This document shows, one piece after another, positions 33,611 to 44,317 of a DNA stretch of 64,000 nucleotides. Source of the DNA: Micromonospora nigra (GTDB lineage: Bacteria > Actinomycetota > Actinomycetes > Mycobacteriales > Micromonosporaceae). The DNA is taken from NCBI RefSeq assembly GCF_900091585.1, contig NZ_FMHT01000003.1:1783501-1847500 (forward strand), written 5' to 3'. Position 1 is the first letter of the stretch; each line of letters begins with the position of its first letter. A program made the translations under genes and the position numbers. The notes beneath the pieces are model-generated. The model did no database searches and was not told where the DNA came from. It worked only from the letters and a program-made list of their open reading frames with translations.

Positions 33611-34181
33611 GGCCGTCCACCTCACGCGCATCTACACCAAGGCCGGCGACGCCGGCATGACCAGGCTGAGCAACAACGAACAGGTGCCGAAGACCGATCC
33701 GCGGATCGCCGCGTACGCCGACGTCGACGAGTGCAACGCGGCGATCGGCGTCGCGCTCGCCCTCGGACAGCTCGACGACGAACTGCGGGCGGTGCTGGCC
33801 TCGATCCAGAACGACCTGTTCGACGTGGGCGCCGACCTGGCCACCCCCGTCGAGCCCGATCCGAAGTACCCGCCGCTGCGGGTCACGGACGAGTACGTGG
33901 AACGACTCGAAGGCTGGTGCGACGAGTACAACGCGCGGCTGGGCAAGTTGGACTCCTTCATCCTCCCCGGCGGCACCGCGGGCGCGGCACTGCTGCACGT
34001 GGCGCGGACGATCGCCCGGCGTGCCGAGCGCGCGGCGTGGGCCCTCGTCGGCCACGACCCGGACCGGACCAGCCCTCTCCCGGCAAAGTATCTCAACCGC
34101 CTGTCGGATCTGCTGTTCATCCTGTCAAGAACGGCAAATCCGAACGGCGATGTGCTATGGGTGCCGGGCGGCAAGCGCTGA
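33609..34181 (+). CDS. ATP:cob(I)alamin adenosyltransferase (PduO-type)
   Basis: The 190-residue protein is the trimeric helical PduO-type enzyme: '[19 protein letters not shown]' near the N-terminus (ATP-binding loop, usually TGDxGxT), '[15 protein letters not shown]', '[20 protein letters not shown]' with the active-site Arg, and '[17 protein letters not shown]'. It makes adenosylcobalamin, the cofactor of Icm, Ecm and methylmalonyl-CoA mutase, so it fits the B12-dependent acyl-CoA theme here. Some annotations call this type cobO, although CobA/CobO proper is a different fold. Its ATG shares bases with the murA ATG on the other strand. Confidence 0.93.
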   Translation: MAVHLTRIYTKAGDAGMTRLSNNEQVPKTDPRIAAYADVDECNAAIGVALALGQLDDELRAVLASIQNDLFDVGADLATPVEPDPKYPPLRVTDEYVERLEGWCDEYNARLGKLDSFILPGGTAGAALLHVARTIARRAERAAWALVGHDPDRTSPLPAKYLNRLSDLLFILSRTANPNGDVLWVPGGKR

Positions 34182-34343
34182 CCGTCGGCCAGCCGCACCA
34201 CCTGGAGGTCCGGGTACCCGGCCTCGCCGCCGCCATCCCTGCCTGGGCTGGGCTTCTCGGGCGCGGGGTCGGGAGACCGCGAGATCCCGCATGTTGCGGG
34301 GATCCAGGCTCGGGACACCGTGACCTGCCGCACCTCGTGCGGC

Positions 34344-34448
34344 GGGCAGCGGGCAGCGGGCAGCGGGCAGCGGGCCCGGGCGGGCAGGGCGCCACACGTG
34401 ACGGCCGGACGAGGCAGGGCGCGACACGTGACGGCCGGACGAGGCAGG
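34344..34448. repeat. Short tandem repeats in the gap after the adenosyltransferase gene
   Basis: Bases 34344-34375 hold about four and a half copies of a 7-mer (gcgggca). A 25-bp unit then occurs twice, identically, at 34394-34418 and 34424-34448 (30-bp period). The 332-bp gap 34182-34513 shows no gene or other feature. Confidence 0.85.
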
Positions 34449-34513
34449 CGGCCGGACGCTGGGCTACGTGCCCGGCGGGCCGACCGGCTGCGCGCCGCGA
34501 GGGCGGGGCGGCG

Positions 34514-34969
34514 TCAGGCGGCAGGCCAGTCCTGGGCGGCGAGACGCGGCGAGGCCGCCCCGGGCGGGGCGGCCTCGAGCCAGGAGAGGAATCCGGTGAC
34601 GGTGGACCGCGCCATCGCGATCTCCACCGGAAGGTGACCGGTGGTACAGCGGAGGATCACCCAGTCGGCGGGCATCGAGAGACGTTCCTGCCCCTCCGGC
34701 AGCCGCCGCCGCTCGACCGTCAACCCGTCGCGGCGAAGCACCCGCCGAGGGCGTACGGCGAAGCTGAACATGCGGTACCAGCGGAGCTCGTCGCCGACGA
34801 ACCGGCCGAAGCCGGGCGACCAGCCACGACCGTCGAGCACGGTGGTGGTCCGGACGCTCAGCCGGATGATGCCACCGCTACGGGTGACCAGGGCCCGCCG
34901 GACGAAGAGGAACAGGACCGCGCCGAGGATCACGGCGAAGCAGATCCCGATCCCTTCGACGACCTCCAT
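34514..34969 (-). CDS. DUF2550 membrane-anchored protein
   Basis: The 151-residue protein starts with one membrane helix (about 5-25, 'IGICFAVILGAVLFLFVRRAL'), then a cytoplasmic-looking basic domain: 'GGIIRLSVRT', 'GWSPGFGRFVGDELRWYRMFS', 'VERRR' and 'MPADWVILRC'. This is the DUF2550 pattern, an actinobacterial family regularly found just after atpC. Function unknown. It follows atpC by 12 bp and is probably co-transcribed. Confidence 0.88.
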   Translation of the reverse strand: MEVVEGIGICFAVILGAVLFLFVRRALVTRSGGIIRLSVRTTTVLDGRGWSPGFGRFVGDELRWYRMFSFAVRPRRVLRRDGLTVERRRLPEGQERLSMPADWVILRCTTGHLPVEIAMARSTVTGFLSWLEAAPPGAASPRLAAQDWPAA

Positions 34970-34981
34970 CGGCGGGACTGC

Positions 34982-35269
34982 TCAGTGACTCTGCGCGGTG
35001 GCGGAGACCGGAGTGGCGTTCTCGGCCAGCACGGTGACGCCCTGCGGGCCCACCGACAGGAACCCACCAGCCACCTCGAAGGCGACCTGCTCGCCCCCGG
35101 CGAGCTTGATGCGCACCTGACCGGGCTCGGCGAGCTGGCCGAGCAGGGGCGCGTGCCCCGGCAGCACACCCAGCTCACCCTCGGTCGTCCGGGCGACGAC
35201 CATCTCGGCCTCGCCGGACCAGACCTTCTCCTCGACGGCTACGAGCTCGACGTGAAGCTGCTGTGCCAC
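34982..35269 (-). CDS. atpC: ATP synthase epsilon subunit
   Basis: The 95-residue protein is the beta-barrel part of the epsilon subunit: 'VELVAVEEKVWSGEAEMVVA', 'TEGELGVLPGHAPLLGQL' and 'AFEVAGGFLSVGPQGVTVLAE'. It has only a short tail instead of the C-terminal helical hairpin that inhibits ATPase activity in many bacteria, as in other actinobacteria. The GTG at 35269 follows AAGGAGA. Unusually, it is not next to atpD: an LCP-family gene (88 bp upstream) and a terminator lie between. Confidence 0.93.
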   Translation of the reverse strand: MAQQLHVELVAVEEKVWSGEAEMVVARTTEGELGVLPGHAPLLGQLAEPGQVRIKLAGGEQVAFEVAGGFLSVGPQGVTVLAENATPVSATAQSH

Positions 35270-35357
35270 GCTGTCTCCTTGCTGCGGCGGCGGATTGGCA
35301 AAGTCTAGTCCCGAGCCGGAGCCCGCCGGCATGCGGGTGGCGAGAGCTACGCCACGA

Positions 35358-36560
35358 TCAGCCGGCCTTGCTGGCGAACTTCGGGTGTTCCAGCAGGAAC
35401 AGGTCGAGCTGGTCGTTCTCCAGCGCGGCGAAGAAGTCCTCCACCGCAGGGTCGAACCGCTCGCCGAGATACTCGCCGTTCTCGATCAGCGAGCCGCCCG
35501 GCAGCTTGACCATCTGGATGTTGCTGGGGCGGATGTTCTTCAGCGCGAGGCCGTAGTCGACCACGCTGTGCCCCCGACCGTTGAAGATCAACGACTCCCC
35601 GGCGGCGCGCAGCACCCGGTCCAGCTTGATCGGATTCGTCACCACGTCGGCGCTGAGGGCCTGCCCGGCCATCGCCTTGACGAACTGCTGCTGGTGCCGC
35701 TGGCGGCCGTAGTCGCCGTCGGGGACGCCGTTCTCCGGGTAACGCTGGCGCACGTAGTCCAGCGCCTGCCAACCACTGAGATGCTGTTCGCCCTTGGGGT
35801 AGACGGCCTGCGGACCGATGTAACCGTCTCCGTTGGGGTTGCCCTTACGGTGGGTGCCGTCCGGCTCGCGGTGCTCGGAGCGCACCTCACGCTCGATCTT
35901 CATCGTGACGCCGCCCATCGCGTCGACGATCTTCTTGAAGCCGGAGAAGTTGATGATCGCGCCGGCGTCGAAGCGCTCGATCCCGGTCTCGTTCTGCACC
36001 GTCGTGGCGAGCAGCTCGAAGCCACGGGCGGCGTCCGGTTGCTGGCCGGGCACCCGGCTGCCGTATGACATGGCGGCGTTGAGCTTGTCGGTGCCGCCGT
36101 CGAAGTCGGCCTTGGCGAACCCGGGGATCTCGACATACAGGTCGCGCGGCATGGAGAACAGGTAGGCCCGGTCCATCTCGGCCGGCACGTGCAGCACCAT
36201 GATGGCGTCGGCCAGCGGCGGGGTGTCGGCGTTCCGGGGGTCGATACCGACCAGCAGGATGTTCAGCGGGCCCTTGATGTCGCTCGTGCGATCGCTGGCG
36301 CCCGCCGCCTGGTCACCGAAGAGGTCGGCCTTGCCGACCGCCCCCTCGTAGCGGGCGACGAGCGCCTCGGCACCCACCAGTACCGCGCCGCTGAGCAACA
36401 TCAGCACCGCGCCGAAGACGGTGCAGACCCGGGCCCACCAGGGCACCCCCGCCCAGATGGACGGCCGCCGTCTGGCCCGCCCGCCGACCCTGCCGGCCTT
36501 TCCCACGAGCAACTCCGTTCGTCGCGCCCCGGCACCGTGGACGGGTGCGCGCAGCCGCAT
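35358..36560 (-). CDS. LytR-CpsA-Psr (LCP) family glycopolymer transferase
   Basis: The protein (about 400 residues) has a basic cytoplasmic N-terminus, one membrane helix ('VCTVFGAVLMLLSGAVLVGA', about 45-65) and an extracellular LCP domain: 'LNILLVGIDPRNADTPPLADAIMVLH', 'YLFSMPRDLYVEIPG' with the Arg-Asp of the active site, 'DKLNAAMSYG' and 'YVRQRYPENGVPDGDYGRQRHQQQFVKA'. LCP enzymes attach phosphopolymers such as teichoic acids or arabinogalactan to peptidoglycan. The ATG at 36560 is the last one ahead of the membrane helix region; an upstream one at 36668 is possible. It lies within the ATP synthase operon between atpD and atpC. Confidence 0.9.
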   Translation of the reverse strand: MRLRAPVHGAGARRTELLVGKAGRVGGRARRRPSIWAGVPWWARVCTVFGAVLMLLSGAVLVGAEALVARYEGAVGKADLFGDQAAGASDRTSDIKGPLNILLVGIDPRNADTPPLADAIMVLHVPAEMDRAYLFSMPRDLYVEIPGFAKADFDGGTDKLNAAMSYGSRVPGQQPDAARGFELLATTVQNETGIERFDAGAIINFSGFKKIVDAMGGVTMKIEREVRSEHREPDGTHRKGNPNGDGYIGPQAVYPKGEQHLSGWQALDYVRQRYPENGVPDGDYGRQRHQQQFVKAMAGQALSADVVTNPIKLDRVLRAAGESLIFNGRGHSVVDYGLALKNIRPSNIQMVKLPGGSLIENGEYLGERFDPAVEDFFAALENDQLDLFLLEHPKFASKAG

Positions 36561-36676
36561 GGTGGCAACGATCCACGCTCGTCTCAGGACGAACGCGAAA
36601 TAGACGGTATCTCGCGGATGGCGCAGTCGCCGACCGTGGAAACCGGCAGCGGAGACGATACGGCGCAAAAGTGAAC

Positions 36677-36711
36677 GGAAGGCCGCCCCGACGTTACCGG
36701 GACGGCCTTCC
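36677..36711 (-). terminator. Terminator directly after atpD
   Basis: A 14-bp stem (36677-36690 with 36698-36711) and a 7-nt loop. The single mismatch becomes a G-U pair in the atp-strand RNA, which points to that strand. It lies 24 bp past the atpD stop and before the LCP gene. Confidence 0.75.
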
Positions 36712-36735
36712 TGGTGTTCGTGCGCTGACCCAGGG

Positions 36736-39119
<2,384 letters not shown>

Positions 39120-39128
39120 GGCCCGGCC

Positions 39129-40775
39129 CTACTGCTTCTCGGCCTCGGCATCGCCGCTGTAGCGGGTCACCGTCTCGCGGTTCTCCTCGCCCTCCAGCGG
39201 CGCCGCCGGCGCCTCGTTGATCCGACGCTCGTCCTCGTGGCCGAGGAAGCCCTGCTTGAACTCGGCGATGGCCTGGTCGAGCACGCCGGTGATGTCGTCG
39301 CCCCACTTGTTGTCGGCGATCGCCTGGAGCGTGGCGTTGTGCTTGCGCCGCAGGTGCTCCAGGAACTGGGTCTCGAAGCGCCGCACGTCGCCCACCGGGA
39401 TGTCGTCCAGCTTGCCCTCGGTGCCGGCCCAGACCGAGACGACCTGCTCCTGCACCGGGTACGGCGAGTAGTTCGGCTGCTTGAGCAGCTCGACCAGGCG
39501 GGCACCGCGCTCCAGCTGGGCGCGGGAGGCCTTGTCCAGGTCCGAGGCGAAGGCGGCGAACGCCTCCAGCTCGCGGTACTGGGCCAGGTTCAGCCGCAGC
39601 GAGCCCGAGACCTTCTTCATCGGCTTGACCTGCGCGGCGCCACCGACCCGGGAGACCGAGGTACCGACGTTGATGGCCGGCCGGACGCCCTGGTTGAACA
39701 GGTCGGTCTCCAGGAAGATCTGGCCGTCGGTGATCGAGATCACGTTGGTCGGAATGAAGGCCGAGATGTCGTTGGCCTTCGTCTCGATGATCGGCAGGCC
39801 GGTCATCGAACCGCCACCCATCTCGTCCGACAGCTTCGCGCAGCGCTCCAGCAGGCGGGAGTGCAGGTAGAAGACGTCACCGGGGTACGCCTCGCGGCCC
39901 GGCGGGCGACGCAGCAGCAGCGACACGGCCCGGTACGCCTCGGCCTGCTTGCTCAGGTCGTCGAAGACGATCAGGACGTGCTTGCCGCCGTACATCCAGT
40001 GCTGGCCGATGGACGAGCCGGTGTACGGGGCCAGGTACTTGAAGCCGGCCGGGTCGGACGCCGGGGAGGCCACGATGGTGGTGTACTCCATCGCGCCCGC
40101 CTCCTCCAGGATGCCCTTGATCGAGGCGATCGTGGAGGCCTTCTGGCCGATGGCGACGTAGATGCAGCGGACCTGCTTCTTCGGGTCGCCGGAGGCCCAG
40201 TTCTCGCGCTGGTTGAGGATGGTGTCCAGCGCGACCGTCGTCTTTCCGGTCTTACGGTCGCCGATGATCAGCTGCCGCTGCCCCCGGCCGATCGGCGTCA
40301 TGGCGTCGACCGCCTTGATGCCGGTCTGCATCGGCTCGAAGACGGACTGCCGGGCCATCACGTTCGGGGCCTGGAGCTCGAGCTCGCGGTAGCCCTCGTT
40401 CGCGATGTCGCCCAGGCCGTCGATCGGCTGGCCGAGCGCGTTGACCACGCGGCCGAGGAAGGCGTCGCCGACGGGCACGGAGAGCACCCGGCCGGTGCGC
40501 TTGACGCGCTGCCCCTCCTCGAGCCCGGAGTAGTCACCGAGGACGACGACGCCGATCTCCCGGACGTCGAGATTCAGCGCCACACCGAGCGTGCCGTCCT
40601 CGAACTCCAGCAGCTCGTTGGTCATGGTCGAGGGCAGGCCCTCGACGTGGGCGATGCCGTCGCCGGTGTCGGCGACGGTGCCGACCTCCTCACGGGAGAC
40701 GTCGGGCGAGTAGGAGGAGACGTAGCGCTCCAGGGCGCCGCGGATCTCCTCCGTCGAGATGGTCAGCTCGGCCAT
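39129..40775 (-). CDS. atpA: ATP synthase alpha subunit
   Basis: The 548-residue subunit has the P-loop GDRKTGKT near 172, '[12 protein letters not shown]', '[16 protein letters not shown]', '[23 protein letters not shown]' and '[26 protein letters not shown]'. It forms the non-catalytic nucleotide sites of F1. A charged C-terminal tail of about 30 residues extends beyond the E. coli end, as in other actinobacteria. The gap from atpH is 92 bp. Confidence 0.98.
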   Translation of the reverse strand: MAELTISTEEIRGALERYVSSYSPDVSREEVGTVADTGDGIAHVEGLPSTMTNELLEFEDGTLGVALNLDVREIGVVVLGDYSGLEEGQRVKRTGRVLSVPVGDAFLGRVVNALGQPIDGLGDIANEGYRELELQAPNVMARQSVFEPMQTGIKAVDAMTPIGRGQRQLIIGDRKTGKTTVALDTILNQRENWASGDPKKQVRCIYVAIGQKASTIASIKGILEEAGAMEYTTIVASPASDPAGFKYLAPYTGSSIGQHWMYGGKHVLIVFDDLSKQAEAYRAVSLLLRRPPGREAYPGDVFYLHSRLLERCAKLSDEMGGGSMTGLPIIETKANDISAFIPTNVISITDGQIFLETDLFNQGVRPAINVGTSVSRVGGAAQVKPMKKVSGSLRLNLAQYRELEAFAAFASDLDKASRAQLERGARLVELLKQPNYSPYPVQEQVVSVWAGTEGKLDDIPVGDVRRFETQFLEHLRRKHNATLQAIADNKWGDDITGVLDQAIAEFKQGFLGHEDERRINEAPAAPLEGEENRETVTRYSGDAEAEKQ

Positions 40776-40867
40776 CCTCTGCTTCCTTAAGTATCAGGGG
40801 CCCGGGATACCTAGTACCGACCGGTCCGTGGGTCGACTGTCATTCCGGGCGCTTCGCGGGGTGCGGG

Positions 40868-41689
40868 TCAGCGCTTCGCGAGCGCGTTGCGGGTTTCGTT
40901 CAGGCGGCGCAGGATCGTTCCGTCGTACAGGTCGGAACCCACCCGGACACTGGCCCCGCCGAGGACCGCCGGGTCCACCGTCAGCTTCACGGCCACCGGT
41001 CGACCGTAGATCGCCGACAGGTGATCGCCCAGCCGCCGTTCCTCGTCCTCGCTGAGCGGGGCCGCGACGGTCACGTACGCGACCTGCCGGTCCCGACGTT
41101 CCGCGGCCAGCTCCACCAGCCGGGACAGCGCGATGCCGAAGGACCGCCCGCCGAAGCCGGCGAGCGCCACCTCGGCGAGACGCACGGTCACCGGCCGGGC
41201 CTTGCCGGTCAGCAGCATCCGCACCAGCTCGGCCCGCTGCGCCGTCGGCGCCATCGGGTCGGACAGGGCGTTGGACAGCCGCGCGTCGGCGGCGACCACC
41301 TGACCGAAGCGGAACAGCTCGTCCTCCACCTCGCCCAGCTCGCCGGCGGCGTCGGCGCTGGCCAGCAGCGCCCGCACGCCGAGACGCTCGGTGCCGTCGA
41401 GCAGTTCCGACGGAGCCGACCACCGACCGGAGACCAGGGTGGTGAGCAGGTCGAGAGCGTCCGCGCCGACCTTGCCCGCCAGCACGGAGTTGAGCAGGCC
41501 GGTCCGGTCGGCCGGTGGCCGCGCCGGGTCCGACAGCGCCCGACGCAGGCGCACCTCACGCCGGAGCAGGTCCGCCACGGCGAGCAGGTCACCGCCGGTG
41601 GTGGCGACGGCCGGCGGCTGGGCGTCGCGGACGTACGCCTCCAGCCGCTCGACCGCGACGGTGTAGGACTCCCGGCTGGCGGCCTGCAT
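40868..41689 (-). CDS. atpH: ATP synthase delta subunit
   Basis: The 273-residue protein is longer than the E. coli delta (177) because of an N-terminal part, as is common in actinobacteria. The OSCP-like core is visible from 'DELFRFGQVVAADARLSNALSD' through 'RLVELAAERRDRQVAYVTVAAPLSEDEERRLGDHLSAIYGR' to 'VRVGSDLYDGTILRRLNETR'. It joins F1 to the peripheral stalk. Its ATG overlaps the atpF stop (TGATG), so the pair is translationally coupled. Confidence 0.96.
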   Translation of the reverse strand: MQAASRESYTVAVERLEAYVRDAQPPAVATTGGDLLAVADLLRREVRLRRALSDPARPPADRTGLLNSVLAGKVGADALDLLTTLVSGRWSAPSELLDGTERLGVRALLASADAAGELGEVEDELFRFGQVVAADARLSNALSDPMAPTAQRAELVRMLLTGKARPVTVRLAEVALAGFGGRSFGIALSRLVELAAERRDRQVAYVTVAAPLSEDEERRLGDHLSAIYGRPVAVKLTVDPAVLGGASVRVGSDLYDGTILRRLNETRNALAKR

Positions 41690-42219
41690 CAGCGGGCCCC
41701 CGCGCTCTCGAGGCCGGTGAGGAAGCGCTCGACGGTGCCCTTGCGACGGGCCTCGTCGGCCAGCGACTCACCGACGATCCGGCTGGCCAGGTCGACCGCG
41801 AGACCGCCGACCTCCGCGCGCAGGTCGCGCACGATGGTCTGCCGCTCCACGGCCAGGGCGTCCCGACCGGCGGCGATGATCCGGTCGGACTCCTCGCGCG
41901 CCTTGGCGAGGATGTCGGTGCGGATCGACTCGGCGTCGGCGCGGGCGTCGTCCCGGATCCGGGCCGCCTCGGTACGCACCTCGGCGAGCTGGGCCCGGTA
42001 CTGCTCGAGCAACTGGTTGGCCTCGGCCTGGGCAGCCTCGGCACGCTTGAGGCCACCCTCGATCGCGTCGACCCGCGCCTGGTACATCGCCTCCATGCGC
42101 GGCATGACGAACTTCAGCAGGACGAAGCAGAGCAGGGCGAAGGCGATCGACCCGATGACCATCTCCTGCCAGATCGGCAGGATCGGGTTGTGCTCGACAC
42201 CTTCGGCGGCGATGAACAT
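41689..42219 (-). CDS. atpF: ATP synthase b subunit
   Basis: The 176-residue protein has one N-terminal membrane helix ('MVIGSIAFALLCFVLLKFVMP', about 20-40) and then a long charged coiled coil with many Ala, Glu and Arg ('KRAEAAQAEANQLLEQYRAQ', 'ARIRDDARADAESIRTDIL'). It is the peripheral stalk. GGAGGT precedes the ATG. It follows atpE by 28 bp. Confidence 0.96.
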   Translation of the reverse strand: MFIAAEGVEHNPILPIWQEMVIGSIAFALLCFVLLKFVMPRMEAMYQARVDAIEGGLKRAEAAQAEANQLLEQYRAQLAEVRTEAARIRDDARADAESIRTDILAKAREESDRIIAAGRDALAVERQTIVRDLRAEVGGLAVDLASRIVGESLADEARRKGTVERFLTGLESAGAR

Positions 42220-42247
42220 CTCAGACCTCCAGGTCGAGAACGGGCGA

Positions 42248-42505
<258 letters not shown>

Positions 42506-42565
42506 TCACGCGTACGCGGTCGGTACCAGAAGCCAGGTCGGGCCGGGCGGCCCGCCGAGTCTGTG

Positions 42566-43345
42566 TCAGTGCTCGTCGGCGAGCGACGTTCCGATGTAGT
42601 TCGCGCTCAGCGTGACGAAGACGTATGCCTGCAGGATGGCGACCAGGGCTTCGAAGAAGGCCATCACGATCGCCATCGCGAAGGAGAGAACCGAGGTCAC
42701 CTGGACGAAGAGGCTGTCCGAGGCGAGCATCACGAAGCCGCCGACGGTGAAGACCAGCAGGAGCAGGTGGCCGGCGAACAGGTTGGCGAACAGTCGCAGG
42801 GCCAGGGTGACCGGCCGGACGACGAAGTTCTGCAGGAACTCGATCGGGATCAGCAGGATGTGCATGGGCCACGGCACGCCGGGGATGACCAGGCTCATCT
42901 TGAGGTACTTGCCGAGGCCGTGCTTGCGGACGCCGATGTAGAGGTACATCACGTAGGAGATCGCCGCGAGCACGATCGGGAAGGCGATGTGGGAGTTGGG
43001 CGAGATCTGCAGCCCGGGGACGATGCTGAAGAGGTTGGTCAGCACGATGAAGCTGAACAGCACCGTGAAGTAGGGCGCGAAGCGGATGCCCTCCTTGCCC
43101 ATCTGCTCCCGGGCGATGTTGTCCCGCACCAGGCCGTAGAGCGACTCCGCATACCACTGGCCCTTGCTCGGAACCAGCTTCGGGTTCCGGTAGGTGGCCA
43201 TGAAGAAGAGGATCAGGAGCCCGACCGCCAGCCAGACCATGAGGGTGAACTTCGTGACCCAGGGGCCGGCGAGCTCCGGCGGGTAGAAGTCTCCGACGCT
43301 GGGGGGCCAGGGAAGGCCCTCTGCGGCGACAAGCTGTCCGCTCAC
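42566..43345 (-). CDS. atpB: ATP synthase a subunit
   Basis: The 259-residue membrane protein has about five helices and the key 'PVTLALRLFANLFAGHLLL' segment with the essential Arg of the proton channel, followed by 'AFFEALVAILQAYVFVTLSANYIG'. The GTG at 43345 is preferred over the ATG at 43387 because GGAGG lies 7 nt before it. It forms the stator half-channels. Confidence 0.95.
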   Translation of the reverse strand: MSGQLVAAEGLPWPPSVGDFYPPELAGPWVTKFTLMVWLAVGLLILFFMATYRNPKLVPSKGQWYAESLYGLVRDNIAREQMGKEGIRFAPYFTVLFSFIVLTNLFSIVPGLQISPNSHIAFPIVLAAISYVMYLYIGVRKHGLGKYLKMSLVIPGVPWPMHILLIPIEFLQNFVVRPVTLALRLFANLFAGHLLLLVFTVGGFVMLASDSLFVQVTSVLSFAMAIVMAFFEALVAILQAYVFVTLSANYIGTSLADEH

Positions 43346-43387
43346 CGTGTCATCCTCCGCACTCGACAGACCCGCACGTGCCGACAC

Positions 43388-43609
43388 TCAGGCACTGAGC
43401 CTCTTCATGATCAGGTAGATCGCTCCGGCTGCGCCGAGCATCATGCCCGTGGCGATTCCCAGACCGGTCGGCACGCCGAGGAGGCCCTCCGCCAACCAGC
43501 CGAGAAACCCCCACACCACGATGCCGGCGAGCAGGTAGCCGAGAACGGCTCCAGCAACGCCTTCCGACGAGGGCTCGTCGGACTGTCCACGGTGAGGGTC
43601 GTCGGCCAT
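43388..43609 (-). CDS. AtpZ/AtpI-like small membrane protein
   Basis: The 73-residue protein has a short acidic N-terminus and two hydrophobic helices ('VLGYLLAGIVVWGFLGWLAEGLLG' and 'GLGIATGMMLGAAGAIYLIM'), the pattern of AtpZ/AtpI helper proteins (putative F0F1-ATPase subunit). These proteins may help c-ring assembly or Mg2+/Ca2+ transport. It lies between atpI and atpB, 42 bp from the atpB GTG. Confidence 0.82.
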   Translation of the reverse strand: MADDPHRGQSDEPSSEGVAGAVLGYLLAGIVVWGFLGWLAEGLLGVPTGLGIATGMMLGAAGAIYLIMKRLSA

Positions 43610-43773
43610 GACGAGGCGAACACTATCAGCCGGCGTACCAGTGAGTGCGCGGCACCCCCCACACTGCGAAGCGTGCGGGCGGCGGGCTCTGGCGGTTCTG
43701 CCGGCGCCCAGATTACTCCTGTCACGCCCGTCCTACAGGCCGACGAAACGCCGGGAGAACTCCAGCCGTACGG

Positions 43774-44208
43774 TCAGTGACCGTTCGGCTCGCCCACGGT
43801 GGGCAGCGGGGACCGCAGCGCCCAGGTCAGGTGGGCTCCCGTCCACACCAGCACCCCGGCGATGATCGCCACTCCCATGTCCGGCAGGCCGGGCCAGCCG
43901 GTCGCCGCGACGGCGGACATGACCACGCCCAGCAGCACGATCTTGGTGGCGTAGGTGACCAGGCCCACCGACATGATCAGCCTCGGATTGACCGCGTCGG
44001 CCCAGGCCACCGAGAGGCTCGACACCAGGTAGCTGAACACCACCAGGCCGATCCCGGCGGCCACCCCCGCCCCGCCGGTCGGGCCGCGTACCACCGCCGC
44101 GGCCGGCACGCCGATCACGGCCAGCACCGCGCAGGCCGCCAGCGGCAACCGCAGGTGCGGCAGCCGGGCCCGGAGCGCGCCCGGCTCCCCCGCCCGAGGC
44201 GCGCTCAT
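43774..44208 (-). CDS. atpI: ATP synthase protein I-like membrane protein
   Basis: The 144-residue protein has about four hydrophobic segments ('LPLAACAVLAVIGVPAAAVV', 'GAGVAAGIGLVVFSYLVSSL', 'LIMSVGLVTYATKIVLLGVVMSAVA', 'MGVAIIAGVLVWTGAHLTWAL'). Position at the head of the atp operon and topology fit AtpI, a non-stoichiometric assembly factor. The ATG at 44208 is preferred because the frame upstream is Arg/Pro-rich. Sequence resemblance is modest, so the name rests partly on context. It is divergent from the NAD-binding protein gene, with 109 bp between. Confidence 0.78.
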   Translation of the reverse strand: MSAPRAGEPGALRARLPHLRLPLAACAVLAVIGVPAAAVVRGPTGGAGVAAGIGLVVFSYLVSSLSVAWADAVNPRLIMSVGLVTYATKIVLLGVVMSAVAATGWPGLPDMGVAIIAGVLVWTGAHLTWALRSPLPTVGEPNGH

Positions 44209-44317
44209 CGGGGGTACGCCCGGACGTCGGCGCGCGACTGCTCGAAATCCGGCCCCCGGTGGGTGCCCGTCACGGTCTTCACAGCGCGAGAGTCTATGGG
44301 GCCGCACACTGGGAACC

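Noticed and set aside
32025..34055. The long - strand frame that extends the 3-hydroxybutyryl-CoA dehydrogenase upstream to 959 residues
   Set aside because: The extension is low-complexity, out of frame with murA and partly antisense to the adenosyltransferase; the real start at 32024 has a ribosome site and family length.
40790..40867. Possible regulatory site in the atpH-atpA gap containing a palindrome-like ctagtaccgac
   Set aside because: The match is short, imperfect and unsupported by a second copy; the genes are part of one operon.
43771..43790. A cgttcggctc/gtcagtgaccgttcgg segment resembling the acyl-CoA operator
   Set aside because: It lies in the 3' coding end of atpI, lacks the TAGC half and is not upstream of an acyl-CoA gene.
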